Assembly (NCBI GenBank): GCA_963402885.1
Contig: OY727096.1
Location: 24,657,820-24,721,819, forward strand
From: Antedon bifida
Taxonomy: Eukaryota > Echinodermata > Crinoidea > Comatulida > Antedonidae
Direction: 5' to 3'
Length of the DNA: 64,000 nucleotides
Under the pieces are notes generated by a model that worked only from the letters and a program-made list of their open reading frames with translations, was not told where the DNA came from and made no database searches. A program made the translations under genes and the position numbers. Positions 1 through 11,800 of this stretch are shown here, piece after piece (position 1 is the first letter of the stretch; every line of letters begins with the position of its first letter).

Positions 1-3000
1 TGATCAAATGTTCCACACAGACCACACGTTTTGAGTTCGCCAAAGAACCACGGTGGAGCTGTAACGTACACTCGAACAAATCCATCCCACCAAACGATCA
101 TACCATTTTCCAACGTGACCTATGAACAAATAAAGTAGAATTAAATTTTTTTTTCTTGTCTATCATTCACATTTTTACATGATCTCCGCCAAGTTCGCGT
201 CTTGAATCATGTGGAACCAGAACAGTGTTTTATTTAAAGTCGGGAACATCATGAAGAGATAGAACAAGAAAGTTTTGCACTGCAAACGATGCGAGGGAAA
301 AGCTGTCTGAACTGGTGACCTTTTGTAGATATCAACTCACGGAGATCAATCGGGCCATGTGAAAACACAGGAATAGGTAGTACATACACATTTCGCTACA
401 CATTATTTAAGGCAAACTGTATACTGTAACATAGCTACACTAAATGTATTATGATAATTTCTGTTCTGTATAATTTTCAGTTTCTGTACTTAACTTCCAT
501 AATAATAAATATAAGGTCTAATGTACATAGAAAACAATCCTATAGATATATCATATTTTCTATTTTATTATCAAAATGTATTTTAGCGCGTGTGACTGCG
601 CTGGTTACAAACCGAGTGATTAAAGTTATACTAAGGAATGACGTAATGCATAAACGGGGATAAATGGGAAGAAATGTTCGTGCACGGGTGTTCATTACGA
701 TAAGGGTTATAGACCGGTGTAGAACTGCATGCTATTGTAAATAAAAGTACAAATGAATGGTTTTTTTTGTTATAAAAGATTGTTACCCTCTGGTATATTG
801 ATGATAACTTTTCGATAAAGACTCCAGCTGCTGAATGGGGCAACTGATCGACGTCTTCACCGTTAACTGATACAATGTAATTCTGTTGCAGTTTGACACG
901 TGTTGTTCCAACATTTACTATTACGCTCCTTTAAGAATCAAACATGTTAGCTTAACAAAGGTGAAACAACTGACAAAAAGTGTAATACAAGTTAGGTGAT
1001 ATCAAGAAGACCACAAAGCTTGTACAGTAACGCTTGGTTCCCACTAGAGACGCAACGTAAGCGAGTCGACCAATCACAAGCGATGGATTATGCGAACAGT
1101 TGCTTTTCATTGGTCAACTCGCTGGCTTTGCGTCTACGTCCTCGCGTTGCGTCCTAGTGAGAACCAAGCATAACTGATTCAGGTGAAACTGTAGTTTATA
1201 TATATGTTCAAACTGTTTTAAATTGTCTAACTAATCGCACCATTCCTTATGCAATAAACATATACAATACATTGACAATGACAAGTTTGGTTTGGTCCCA
1301 CTGAATTCACCTATGGGCAGACATTTAAAACATTAAACTGAATAGCATGATCTCAACCAATAGGCCTACTTTCAAAGGTAAACGCATTCTAAAATGTTGT
1401 TCTTGTGTTAAATAAACAAGACTAATTTACATATTCCTACATAGTCCTACAAATTAGCCCTACTACTTAGGGGTTAGTAAATGTCTTTGTAAACGTACTT
1501 TGTACATGCGAAGCTGCTCTGCAATTTACACTTTTTGTTTTCCACTTGAATTGAATAATCTAGATTGTTATTATCATAATCACAGCTCTGTACAAGAACG
1601 TAGCTACAGTCACCAACAAAGTTGTAATGAAGACCGTCAAACGTTACGTAATGAGGATCACCAACCGCAGAGCATGTAGCCGGGCAGATCTCATCTGTAC
1701 AAGACCAAGTGCCAACTGCCTTGCATTCGCTGAATATTTTTATTAAAAAAAACGTATTAATAGAATGACAAGAGTATACTTACAGTAGTATAATTATATC
1801 AAAAATACTATATAATATATATTATTTTGTCAAAACAAAATGAACTGACAACCGCAAAAAAACAAATATAAGTGTATCTCCTTCAATATGGTTACTTACC
1901 ACGTATTGCACTCATCAGTTATAGTTGTTCCGACAGCGTATTCTCTCATCTGATGGATACATGGGCATTTGGTGGGCTCTATGCACCTGTTATTGTTAAG
2001 AACCATATTACTTGGGCAATGACATCCATCAACGCAATGATCATCTATACAATCAACAGTTGTATTTGTACAGGTCAAAGGGCAAGACGAACCACATTGC
2101 TTGTAGACCATATTGCCTGGACATTCCAAAGCTGTTAAAAACATAATTAGAAACCAATTATTTTCGGTTCCCTTTCATAATTAGCCTAAATTACTTAAAA
2201 AACGATTTTCACTTACGGCATCTATCTGGTGATCTCCACTCGAACTCAATTTTTTTGCGCGCGCATTCTCTTGCGTACGCTTCGTAAGAGTCACATGCGC
2301 AGTCGGATCTTGATGTATGACAGTTACATACATCTTCCTTACAAGCATCGTAATAAGGTTGAACGTTTACAACCTGAAAAAAATAAAGCAAACATTAAAT
2401 TGTGTAAACTAAATAACTTTTTCCATTAGCGGCAAAAAAATAATGCAAGACATTTATTATCAGTAACAGAAACATATATTTAAATAATTGAAGTTTATAA
2501 AACTAATCGAAGCTGAACACCAACCAAGATAAGAATAGTCATAATTCTTAAGTAAATGATTTAGTGTGTTACCAAGTTCAGATTCAAGATTCAAGTTGTT
2601 TTTAATTTCATACGCATCCAACAGCTATTTTATAATTCATCTTGTTTATAAACGAAGTCTCATTTGAGGCTTGACTGGAGTCATGATTGAACCCTGAACC
2701 CTGGGATTGGAACCACAGTTCACATTTTGCTCTCAAGAACTGAGCCAAGTTTGGCAAAGTAAAAAATGAAAAAAAATGCAGAGCGACAGAAGGCGTGCTA
2801 TATTTCAGTTCATATAATACGTATTTGTGACGTCACCGTTTTCTGTGTGCTGTAGGTATATAAACATTAATGCCCAGCAATTCAGACATTTAGGACGATA
2901 ACAAAGATATATTGATCATTGATAAATGAAGATTAATAAAAACGGAAAAAGTAATGTTTTCACTTATAAAATGACAACATAAATGTTTAAGTTGAACCAA

Positions 3001-6000
3001 ACATTCATTGGCTGGCAGCCAATTTGACTATTTTTTGCTTTAAATTACAGTTTTTTTCAGGTAAATTTCGATCCAATTTTGGTCAATGAGAATGACTATT
3101 ATGGAACCTTAAAATGGCATAAAACAAAAAAAATGTTTTTTCAGGACGACAATATATCTTTAACAATTGTGAAAGCTATTTAAAAAAAAACAAAGTAAGT
3201 GTCTAAAACGATAACATAAATAATAATGTAATATACATCACGACAGTCACGAAACTCTTCCCCAGACGTCATTGCCTCACACTCTCTTTCTGAACGCTTG
3301 ACGTCGATTGAAGACGATTTACAATATGAAGTTTGAATAACTGGATCACAATCTACAATAAAGAATGAACATATAGGCCTATACATTGCTTGCAAATGAT
3401 TCATTGAATATTAAAGGTAAATGGAAATAAACTACGATTGATCAAAAGAAATATTAGTAGGCCGCAATCAACGCGGATAAATGCTGATGGATTATCTAAC
3501 ACTTGAAATAAAAAGTTCTGTGACATGCTAGCAATAGGACACCGAGTGTTGGGAGAAATTGTGTGTCGCATGTCAGGAAAATGATTTTAAATTAAAGCGT
3601 GTATAAGAATCTCTCCTACCTGAACAGGCAGCATTATTTTACAGTATAAACAGGGAAAGAGTGAAATTCATTTTCCCTGGTATAAAGAAATTAACGTTGA
3701 CATGGAATAAGGAAAGAGTGAAGTGCTAACGGCAGTGCTGCTCCAGTCCGGCTCCGGCAAACAAAATGGCATCTCAACGTTTCGTTTTCACGACGTTCAA
3801 CGCGGCTATTTTACTCGATGTGAGCATGGGAGTCGTGAACACGAAAAGTCGCTATTAATGGTACGCGCAATCCGATGCGAACCTGAACTGGAGCCGGACC
3901 GGAGCAGGTGTGATTTCTGAAAAAAGTTACATACCTCCCATATTCATGATATACTCTAATGCAAATGATATAGTAGATTGAGATACACTGCCATCTCTTA
4001 ACGTGAAGTCATCATCAGGATTCCACGTGTAGGTTCCACAAAGACCTCTTGTGTTGGATAATAATGTGTCTTCAACAGAAATGTAGAATGCATCATGTCC
4101 ATCCCATCGAATTTCAAAACCGTACACACTACGCACGATGATGTATCTAGAAACCATCTCAAACTCTAGGCCATCAAATGCTTTTGGGAGGCTCTGATTT
4201 TTTTGGTTTCTTAGAACCTCTGGGGAGCCTTGACTTCTTTGCAGAGTCACCTCAATACCGGATATGTATATTGACAGTGACCTGCTACATACCGTTTTAG
4301 AATTACAATCTTTTGCATTCTTAACGTGGATCTGGAAAAGCCTGTCTGAAACATCTTCAAGGAGAAGGTAGTGGCAGGAACCATGGAAGGTATAGATTCT
4401 GCCATCAAATGTTCGGTAGTGTGTGTGACTCCACGTAGTACAATAAACCTCTGAAGTATGGTATATATACATGTTTATAAACATACTATATGATACAGTA
4501 AATAAGAACTGAACCATGTTTTGGAGTTAAACCCAGGAAAAATAGTTTGAAATTACAGACGTTTCTCAAGTGCTGTTCCTTTGAAGAATCAGCGATTATA
4601 TATACTTAATGTAAACAATAGATGTTTGGAATTTACCGGCCCTCCTCTGCATTGTGCCGCCAATGAGATCATCCAATTATCATTATTCGTAACGTTACAT
4701 GGTAATACAAAACGATAGGCCTACCAAACCAATGGTTCCAAATTTCCCCCTAAAGCTGTGTCTACACTATTAAACTTATTGTGACAAAAACAACAGCAAC
4801 ATCAACAACAACAATAATAATTTAGAAAAACACAACGATCAGGTTTATCTAACTTTTAAATGGATATCGGCTATACGTACCCAACATTGACTTTGAATTG
4901 AATAAAACTTGGCGGTAACAGTGGGCATACACTCGATAAGCAAAATGGAAATAAATAATAGTAGCAGAAATGGTTAACCTCACTTACCAACGCAGTCAGG
5001 GACATCAGACGGCGGCGACCATGTTCCATTTGGCATACACTGGAAAGAATCACTTACTCCAGCTGGCAGAACGTATCCGGTATCGCAAATTATATCACAA
5101 TATTGAACGTATTTCAATCTACGAAGACAATATTTATATCTTTACTTGCCTAGTACCTAATGATTGAAGAGTGATTTTATCACCTTCAAGAAAGAGTCTG
5201 TAGTGTACAAATACAATATTGCAATATTAAATCAAATATTTATTTCTATATATTTAGTATTTAATGTAGATATAATAAGGTGTAACACAGTTTGGACAGG
5301 GAAAGTACGGGGGACACAGTGCGAAGGAAATCGGACACAATACGAAAGAAATCGGACACAGTAGGCCTACAAAAGAAATCGGACATTTCATGCATTTGAG
5401 ACCTTAGTACTTTCTATATTAGGATTAAAATAAGTGAAAAACACTTATATAATAATAAATAACCAGTTAATTAAAACCATATAAACTATTTAAAATATGT
5501 TTCATTGTTCGAAAACAATTGTTAAAATATAATATTTTCAAAGAATCTCTGTTGACGTTGAACAAGAAAAAAAATAGTAGAAAAGCACTGGCTAAAATTA
5601 ACGGAATTAAATTTGGCTTAAAACATTAACGTTTTTCCATACGCCATTACTATCTTTCTACATAATAAAGGGTTTTAAAGTAAAACTGAATGTTCGAATT
5701 TAAACAGAAAACAAACACTTATTTTAAAAATTAATAGAATATAATAAAGTAACTTATAAAACTTACTTAGTGGTTTTACACTCAATCCTTCCATTCTCAG
5801 GAACTCTTAAATCGGAACACTGTGGTTGTGTTTGCAGAGTTGGTGTTTGCGCTAACAGTGGTGTTGTAACTTGCGCTAACAGCGGTGTTGTAACTTGCGC
5901 TAACATCGGTGTTGTAACTTTCGCTAACAGCGGTGGTGTAACTTGTGCAAACACCGTTTTCGTACACGATACCACAAAAAGGAGAAGTAAAACCCGCATT

Positions 6001-6029
6001 AGTCGCATTCTGAATGTTTTTGGAGACAT
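1..6029 (-). CDS. Mucin A: secreted mucin/vWF-type protein, 5' part (runs off left edge)
   Basis: Exons in transcript order, all minus: 6029-5767 (start), 5118-4988, 4450-3935, 3352-3237, 2373-2217, 2131-1900, 1729-1499, 928-787, 119-1 (cut by window edge). Phases join without a break. The product is an extracellular polymer-forming type. Domains seen: signal peptide (MRVLLLLFVVSC core), four copies of an 8-residue VTTPLLAQ-like repeat, one sushi domain, vWD1, C8-1, TIL-1, then vWD2 with CSAVGDPHYVTFDG and CGLCGTF. The ATG at 6029 is the first Met of the open exon and precedes a hydrophobic core, about 55 bases after a TATA box. It is a tandem paralogue of the mucin at 8.8-36.8 kb, with matching exon lengths of 157 and 142 nt, but it lacks that gene's extra sushi and EGF exons. 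Whether it carries a Thr-rich region cannot be seen. Confidence 0.85.
1031..1170. mobile_element. PIF/Harbinger-like MITE in mucin A intron
   Basis: Terminal inverted repeats of about 27 bp (cgcttggttcccactagaga at the left, its near complement at the right) flanked by TAA on both sides (1028-1030 and 1171-1173). A 3-bp TAA target duplication fits PIF/Harbinger elements. It has no coding capacity. A diverged relative lies at 14751-14903. Confidence 0.65.
1900..4450 (-). CDS. Mucin A D1 assembly: vWD1, C8-1, TIL-1
   Basis: Exon 4450-3935 (516 nt) carries vWD1 from CTTWSHTHYRTFDGR to RGLCGTYTWNPDDDF. Exons 3352-3237 and 2373-2217 carry C8-1 (DCDPVIQTSYC, ACKEDVCNC, DCACDSYEAYAREC). Exon 2131-1900 carries TIL-1 (ALECPGNMVYKQCG, VDGCHCPSNMV) and ends in the CNTC motif that joins to the next vWD. 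The vWD lacks the GDPH tetrapeptide (SHTHY in its place) and the CGLC motif is RGLC. Both departures are shared with mucin B D1. In known family members D1 and D2 assist disulphide-linked multimer formation; that role here is inference. Confidence 0.82.
2760..3178. mobile_element. Diverged copy of the 39464-40017 MITE family in mucin A intron
   Basis: The right end (gaatgactattatggaacct, then ggacgacaatatatctttaa) matches the right end of the 39464-40017 element (aataactattatgatacttc, then gggacaatacatctttaa). The left border is unclear. Confidence 0.35.
3738..3907. mobile_element. GC-rich MITE in mucin A intron
   Basis: Inverted ends CTGCTCCAGTCCGGCTCCGG (3738-3757) and the complement of CTGCTCCGGTCCGGCTCCAG (3888-3907), 18 of 20 matching. 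Possible GTG direct repeats flank it. The interior is GC-rich compared with the surrounding DNA. The open frame across it is not a gene. Confidence 0.5.
4751..4790. mobile_element. Half copy of the 30266-30401 MITE
   Basis: The sequence taaagctgtgtctacactat followed by taaacttattgtgaca matches the left end of the complete element at 30266-30401. No right end is present. Confidence 0.5.
5767..6029 (-). CDS. Mucin A exon 1: signal peptide, VTTPLLA repeat, start of sushi domain
   Basis: The exon encodes a basic N-terminus, a hydrophobic stretch (RVLLLLFVV), a likely cleavage after TVFA, then four near-identical 8-residue units of the form QVTTPLLA (24-bp DNA repeats). These are followed by CSDLRVPENGRIEC, the start of a sushi/CCP module. 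The donor is gtaagt and the exon exits in phase 2. The second half of the sushi domain is exon 5118-4988 (CDTGYVLPAG, NGTWSPPSDVPDC). The mucin B first exon has the same layout without the repeat, so the repeat is a lineage-specific insertion or expansion. Confidence 0.8.
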
Positions 6030-6083
6030 ATGTCTACTGACTCCAAAACTAAGTCGACTAAAGCAATACAGGTCTGTTGGCTT

Positions 6084-6091
6084 CTTTTATA
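6084..6091 (-). promoter_or_regulatory. TATA box of mucin A
   Basis: On the minus strand the sequence reads TATAAAAG about 55 bases upstream of the start codon at 6029, leaving room for a short 5' UTR. Mucin B has a matching TATATAAAG about 75 bases before its ATG, which supports both as core promoters. No other upstream motif was assigned. Confidence 0.55.
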
Positions 6092-6947
6092 CACAACTTC
6101 ACTTCCTTATTTGATCATTTTAATTGGAAATGACTTGGGATTATTATGCATGGAGAAAAAAGAAATTTTGTTTTTTCTGACAAAGGGCCGGTTATGTTTA
6201 TAGATATGCTTTTGTGTTATATTACTGTAGTTTATTATGTTACACACAGTATTGTTTTATTTTAATTTGTGGAAATAAATTTAAGTTTAGCAATAATTTG
6301 AGGTAGGCCTATATTTTCGGCAAACGCGCCATATGTGAAATTTTTCATACGCTAATTTTTAAAAATCGTCTTAAATTCAACTTTTTAATGTTAGATAACC
6401 ATTACCATACATGTTTGGCTTTGAATGTCACATTTGACCTCATAATCTGTATTACAAAGACAAGAAAATGACCGCTGTTTCCAAAATGTAATCGTGTTCA
6501 CAAGTCACTGTTTTACAGTCTTTATAGTGTGTTACCTATAATTATGAAAGAAAATCAAGCTTTATCTATTCAGATTATATTTTTTTTGGCGGTACACCCT
6601 ACACTATGCTGATGCATGATCAATCAATCAAACAAGTAGATAATGATCTCAACCCTACCTACTTCCCCTTACTAGAAAAGGTGCTAATGCAGAACTTAGT
6701 AACATAGTATGTTATTGTCCGAATATACATACGGTATTATAGATAAGATTATTATCAGTTGATACATCATAAAAAAACGTAGGCTGAAAGATCAGAACAT
6801 ATGGAGGAATGTTCAGCATATTTTTCCATGAATATAAACAATTATTAATTGTTCATAACTGAATGTGCGAATAGGCGAATAGCATTATAAGGAATGTGAT
6901 TAGCTCTAGTTCAACTCTCGTCACGTCATAAAATACAGTAGAACCCC

Positions 6948-7165
6948 TCCCTATTCAGGGGAAACGCGAAACGAGAGGGAATGTTTTAACACCACAAGGG
7001 GATACCTACTATTAAGGGGTCAGGAAAACGTTTGAATGTGCCAAACGTTTGATTCAACCGCTATTAAGGGGACAATAAGGGTTCATTATATTTATTTATA
7101 TCGTTATTGAATACAAAAGTGTGGGTCCCGAAGGTGTCCCTTAAAAAGGGGATCTACAGTCGTTG
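6948..7165. repeat. GGGGACACC ladder repeat, copy 1
   Basis: Short irregular units (cccctccctattcagggg, tattaaggggtcagg, tattaaggggacaat, gtgtcccttaaaaagggg) are bracketed by inverted ends of the type acagtagaacccct and aggggatctacagt. The same type recurs at least six more times in the window. Confidence 0.55.
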
Positions 7166-7402
7166 TTGTGTATTGTAATTGCTCTATGATTAATTTTTAA
7201 ATGAAATTTTTGTTTGGTACTCATTGTATCGAGATCACGGAACAGCATAATAGTGACTAGGCACAGAGGCTCGTCACCTTGTTTCTATTTAAAACATTAA
7301 CAGATACTGTGAAATGAGCCTAACAAGATCATTTTCACTATTCACAACTTATTTAAAAATCAGACAAACATGTTACTAGTACTACAATTCTTTGTAGAGC
7401 GT

Positions 7403-7470
7403 ATTCTCAATAATAATAATAATAGTTCATTCTTATATAGCGCATATAGGCAAGCTCTCAACAAGTATAT
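7403..7470 (-). mobile_element. SINE-like 3' tail with ATT microsatellite
   Basis: Read on the minus strand, gcgctatataag-like sequence (tgcgctatataagaatgaac) runs into an ATT repeat. Many deuterostome SINEs end with a gcgctatataaa tail and an ATT-type microsatellite. Only the tail was recognised. Confidence 0.35.
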
Positions 7471-7598
7471 TAATTGTATGATTAGGTACATTATTAAAAA
7501 AAATGCTGCGGTAGAACATGCGAATTTCTTTAAATATAGGTAGGACCTGTAATTTCCTTAACCAATCAATCAATCAATCACTCGATCAATTAAAAAAG

Positions 7599-7642
7599 GA
7601 AGTGGGTAAGGTTCTCAACCGTACCTACTTCCCCCTTTCATA
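7599..7642. repeat. Hairpin with shared CTACTTCCCC motif
   Basis: GGAAGTGGGTAAGGTT and AACCGTACCTACTTCC face each other around a CTC loop. A single arm of the same motif (ctcaaccctacctacttccc) occurs near 6650, so this is a repeat family rather than a unique structure. Confidence 0.4.
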
Positions 7643-8359
7643 AAGAAAAAAGTTCTAAATAATAATAAATTATTTTCGAAAAGTTGTAAAAAAAAATCAC
7701 AATTGGTTGTTTATGCAGTATGTTTACCATGTAGCCGCCATTTGCAAGTTACCAGCCGAGTTGTCAAAGTATCGAGTTCGCTTTAACATGTATGCACCGA
7801 TTAGATAGAACGATTAAATGGGTTCTACAAAATGATACCATGTCCGATCATGGCCAGAAGAGCTACCAAATTACAACGAAATAGTACAGTTTAAATTTCG
7901 ATTTACAATGGGTCAATAATATCTTTATTGCCTCAACTTGGTTGACATATGACGACAAATACAATTGTTGACGAAAATTGTACTGAATCATTATCAACTT
8001 ATGATTTATTTTAAAATGAAATTAGCACTGTAATTCTCATCAACTTTTAATTATTATTTATCTTAACTATTTCACTTTTTATATAGGCATGTAGTTGCCT
8101 CTTCTCTTTCCTTTTTGTCCATATTTCAGTCTGTTATATTGATGTTTTTATGCTTTTTTCTATATTGTCTTATGGATGAATAAATAAAAACTTGATGAAT
8201 GAGCGTAAGCTATGAGAGCATGACAAACAGCAGCATCGCAGGATATATATTTCGAAAATGTTTAAACGGGTCATAATATTTTAGTTGAGTCTGATCTCAG
8301 TTCCGCCCATGGAAATATCTATACTCTAGGACTAGGTTCATGTATTTAAAAAAAAGGAT

Positions 8360-8462
8360 TTTATTTTTTTTTTTAATTCCAAAAAGTTAAAAATCATTAT
8401 CCAATGTTTACAATAAAAAAAAACATTTATATTCAGTAAATAATTATTATTATAATTTATTT
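8360..8462 (-). terminator. Possible polyadenylation signals of mucin B
   Basis: On the minus strand AATAAA occurs at 8457-8462 and again at 8360-8365, about 380 and 475 bases after the stop codon. Either could end the transcript. The interval is strongly AT-rich, so chance occurrence is likely. Confidence 0.3.
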
Positions 8463-8628
8463 GAACATGCATATTTAAAAATCTTAGACAATGGATATTA
8501 ATCAAACCATCAAACAATAATACCATCACATTATGAAGAAACCCCAAAAAACAGTAAGCTTACATTATATAATTATATCGTTTAATAATAGGCCTAATAA
8601 TAATTTAAACATATATAGAACAAGTCAA

Positions 8629-8806
8629 TCTAACAACAGGACACTGAGCTCGCCTTGCCAAGATAGGAATGTGTAACAATCTTTTGATCTTATGTCTGGC
8701 TGCGACAAAAACCAACAGTCTGTACTATGTACATATTCTACTCAGTTAAGGGGCGTGGAACCTCTCGTATCGCAGCCACTAGATAAACCATTGATCTCCA
8801 GAGCTC
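8629..8806. mobile_element. Relative of the 12656-12810 MITE in mucin B 3' UTR
   Basis: Shares caatctaacaacaggac, the gataggaa block, the tttgatctta block and cgcagccac/agataaac with the 12656-12810 element, in the same order. The right terminal repeat is missing or overwritten. It lies just after the mucin B stop codon and is therefore probably transcribed. Confidence 0.5.
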
Positions 8807-8838
8807 AGCATTCTGTGTTTTGATTGCCTTGTATAGAA

Positions 8839-11800
8839 TTAGTTGTTCTCGCTGCAATCATCACAGCCGCAACTCCGAGCATAGACATGTTTCTCTTCTC
8901 GTTCAGTTCCGTCGTCACAAATCATCTTGACCTGAATCTCTGCTTCCTCTTTGAATTGACAACATTTGCAGTCATCCACAACCTTCTTCAGATCATTACT
9001 ATACTTGGCTGATGAATCACATTGCCCTTTGCAATAGCTTTGGTCGATGGTAGAAGATTCACTTTTACAGTTTCCAATTCGCAGGAAATCAATATTTGTG
9101 ATGTGTTTACAGTTTCCTTGTGTTTCATTACGAACTGTAATATATTGATAACAATTATAACAATTACGCACATGCATAACATGCGCATATGTATCGTGTT
9201 TACGTGCTCGTAGGGCCTAACATCCACAGAGAGTAATCGTGACAAGATTGCAACGATCACTCTGTTTGGACGTGTTTCAAGTCCAATTTGTAAAAATAAG
9301 ATACATGCCACCAGCAGCTGAAAATATCTCATCCTAATATGAGAGGCAATAAGACTAAAGCATCTATTTCACAAATGAACACAGACAGATTTCAATTAGA
9401 TCTTGGGTAGTATTAAGTTAAATTTTTATAAATGAGGCGCCAAGACCTAACATTGGTAAAATGCTGAACTTAAACTAATGTTCTGTCTTTTTGTATCTCT
9501 TATCTCCCCTTTACAGTGTGTATATGTAGGTAAAACATCAAAGGTTGCTGGTATAATAGCGTCGTACAGTTTAAAGTTAACAGTGCATAGTTTTAAAGTG
9601 CGTAGTGACATTGCTAGACAAAATAAATAAATATGATGAACCTACCACAAGTCCTACAACAACCAGACTCGTCATATTCAATGATAGACTAAAGAAAAAA
9701 TGTTAATTTCATAAAATAAAATGTTATTATAAAATATAACAATATAAAAATGATAACAATGTAAAATTTTAATAAAATGTTACCAATTTAAAAAAAAAAT
9801 ATTAGTATCGTTGTGTAACCGTAAAGAGATAATTTAATAAGACCTTAGAGGGAAAGTATGTTCTCAGCACAGGATCCTGCCCAATCAACCTGACCATGAT
9901 GGCGCTTATTATTTACCTCCGCCAAGGAGGTATATTTAGTCGATTGCGTTTGTTTGTCTGTTTGTTTGTTAGCAGGATTACATTACAGTAATTACAAGAT
10001 CTTTACCAAAATAGAGATAGATATGTGGTCAAGGACCACTCGACCCCATTCAAATTTTGGAGGCAATCCGGACCACGGTCCCAATTCTGGACCACTTTTT
10101 AGTATAATTTTCAGACCTGCTAGTGTTAAAAGATAGGACAGAATTTTCAAAAGCCGGCGAGCAGTCTTAATGTAAGAAGTAAACTGAAATTGCATTACAC
10201 CAAATTCGCATAGACATGCTTGTAGTGAAATTAGCCTAAATCACACACAGCACAGCACAAATATTATATATATTTTCCCAGAGAAATCGTATGTAGGAGA
10301 ATTTTACAGTAGACGGAGGTATGCATTCTCGGAGTGGCTTTCTAGTTATATATGCATACCTTATGATATATACCATTCTTCAACTGAAGTCACAGATGCC
10401 CCTGGTTTTGCACTCCTAAAGGCTCTTCCAATGCTGGGTAGCTGCATTTGAGATGCTCGTACTCTGGGCATTAAGCTATGTGGTTAGTCAGTAAGCGCTC
10501 ATAGCCATTACGCCACTTTACTAATGAAGGGATCGATGCCACTAGACCAAGTTTTAAGTTTACTTACGTCTTCAGCAAGGCATGCAGTTTCATTAAATGG
10601 TGGGCAGATTTTAGTTGTACATCTTTCCATCACCTCGTCACCATTTGGAGTACATTTACATGTTTCACAATTTGTCGGAGACCACTCACTACCACCCTAT
10701 TAAACAGAAAACAATTTAAACATTTTGTTACAATTTCATAAACACCCAACAGCGACAGAAACTAGCTAATTAGAGGATATATAAACTAAACTTTGTAGTG
10801 CTTATTAACTACATTTGTTTTGGTTGGTCAGTACTGGACCAACAAGCTACGTCTACTAGAAACTCCCTCGGATTGGTCTACGCTGCTGACTTTTCGAAAG
10901 GTTTAGCTTTGGCCTCGCCTCTCGTTAAAAGTAGGTGCGTTATAAACATAATGAATATTTTATATTCGTGCAAAATGAAACAAATCATTACATTCGGTGA
11001 AAGATGAAGTGTTATATTTTCACTCGAAATCTGAAAAAAAGCCTTTCATCTTTATCCTTATAAAAGTGTTTGTACCATTGCACTGAAAACATTCTAAATA
11101 TTACTTACCAAGCTATAGTGCCAGTAAACATAGAAATGATACCCACCTCTTTTAAATGACCTTTATGATCGACGCAAAATTCTTTTCTGCATTCGCCGCA
11201 ACAACTCCCGTTAATTGGTATACTCAAATAGCCCTACATTAAAATAAGATCGTAAGAAAAATTCTTTTGTTTAATTCAGTACATAAACTAAACAGAATAA
11301 TTGATCTATACTACATGTTTGAATGATCTTTTCATAAATTCAATGAATACTGCTTTATAAAAAGACAGAGTGATGAATAACAGTTTACACATTTACAACT
11401 GCCTATTTAAATAATTATGAGGTAAATAGAGGAATACATGAGGATATTATAGTGTTGGTCTGCCTTTAGTGTAAGTTATTGACTAGACAGAAATGCTTAC
11501 AGAGCCAACATTACATTGGCGATGAGTATGGTGTAAACAAAACTATCTTGAATATAAATATAAAAGTTTCACCTTTCCACACTCAGAACATTGCTCGGTA
11601 TAACATGTGTATTGATAAAAGTTACCATCAAGGGGTTCGTCAGTCAAACAATTACAGACAGTGCATTCATCAATTTTTTCTCTCTCACCAGGCTGTAAAT
11701 AAAGAAATACTTGAAAATACAAAGCATATTAAAAGGTAATATCAACACATTAACACCCTCTTCACACTATATACAAATTAGTTAACAATTTCAATCTCTT

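Larger units (their letters stand above)
6115..8338. other. Intergenic region between mucin A promoter and mucin B 3' end
   Basis: About 2.2 kb without a recognisable gene on either strand. It contains a ladder repeat (6948-7165), a microsatellite-associated SINE-like tail (7403-7470) and a hairpin (7599-7642). The remainder is AT-rich and unassigned. Mucin A regulatory sequence is expected here because the gene starts at 6029 and is transcribed leftwards. Confidence 0.5.

Noticed and set aside
3723-3920. Plus-strand open frame in GC-rich DNA
   Set aside because: It falls on the inverted-repeat element at 3738-3907 inside a mucin A intron.
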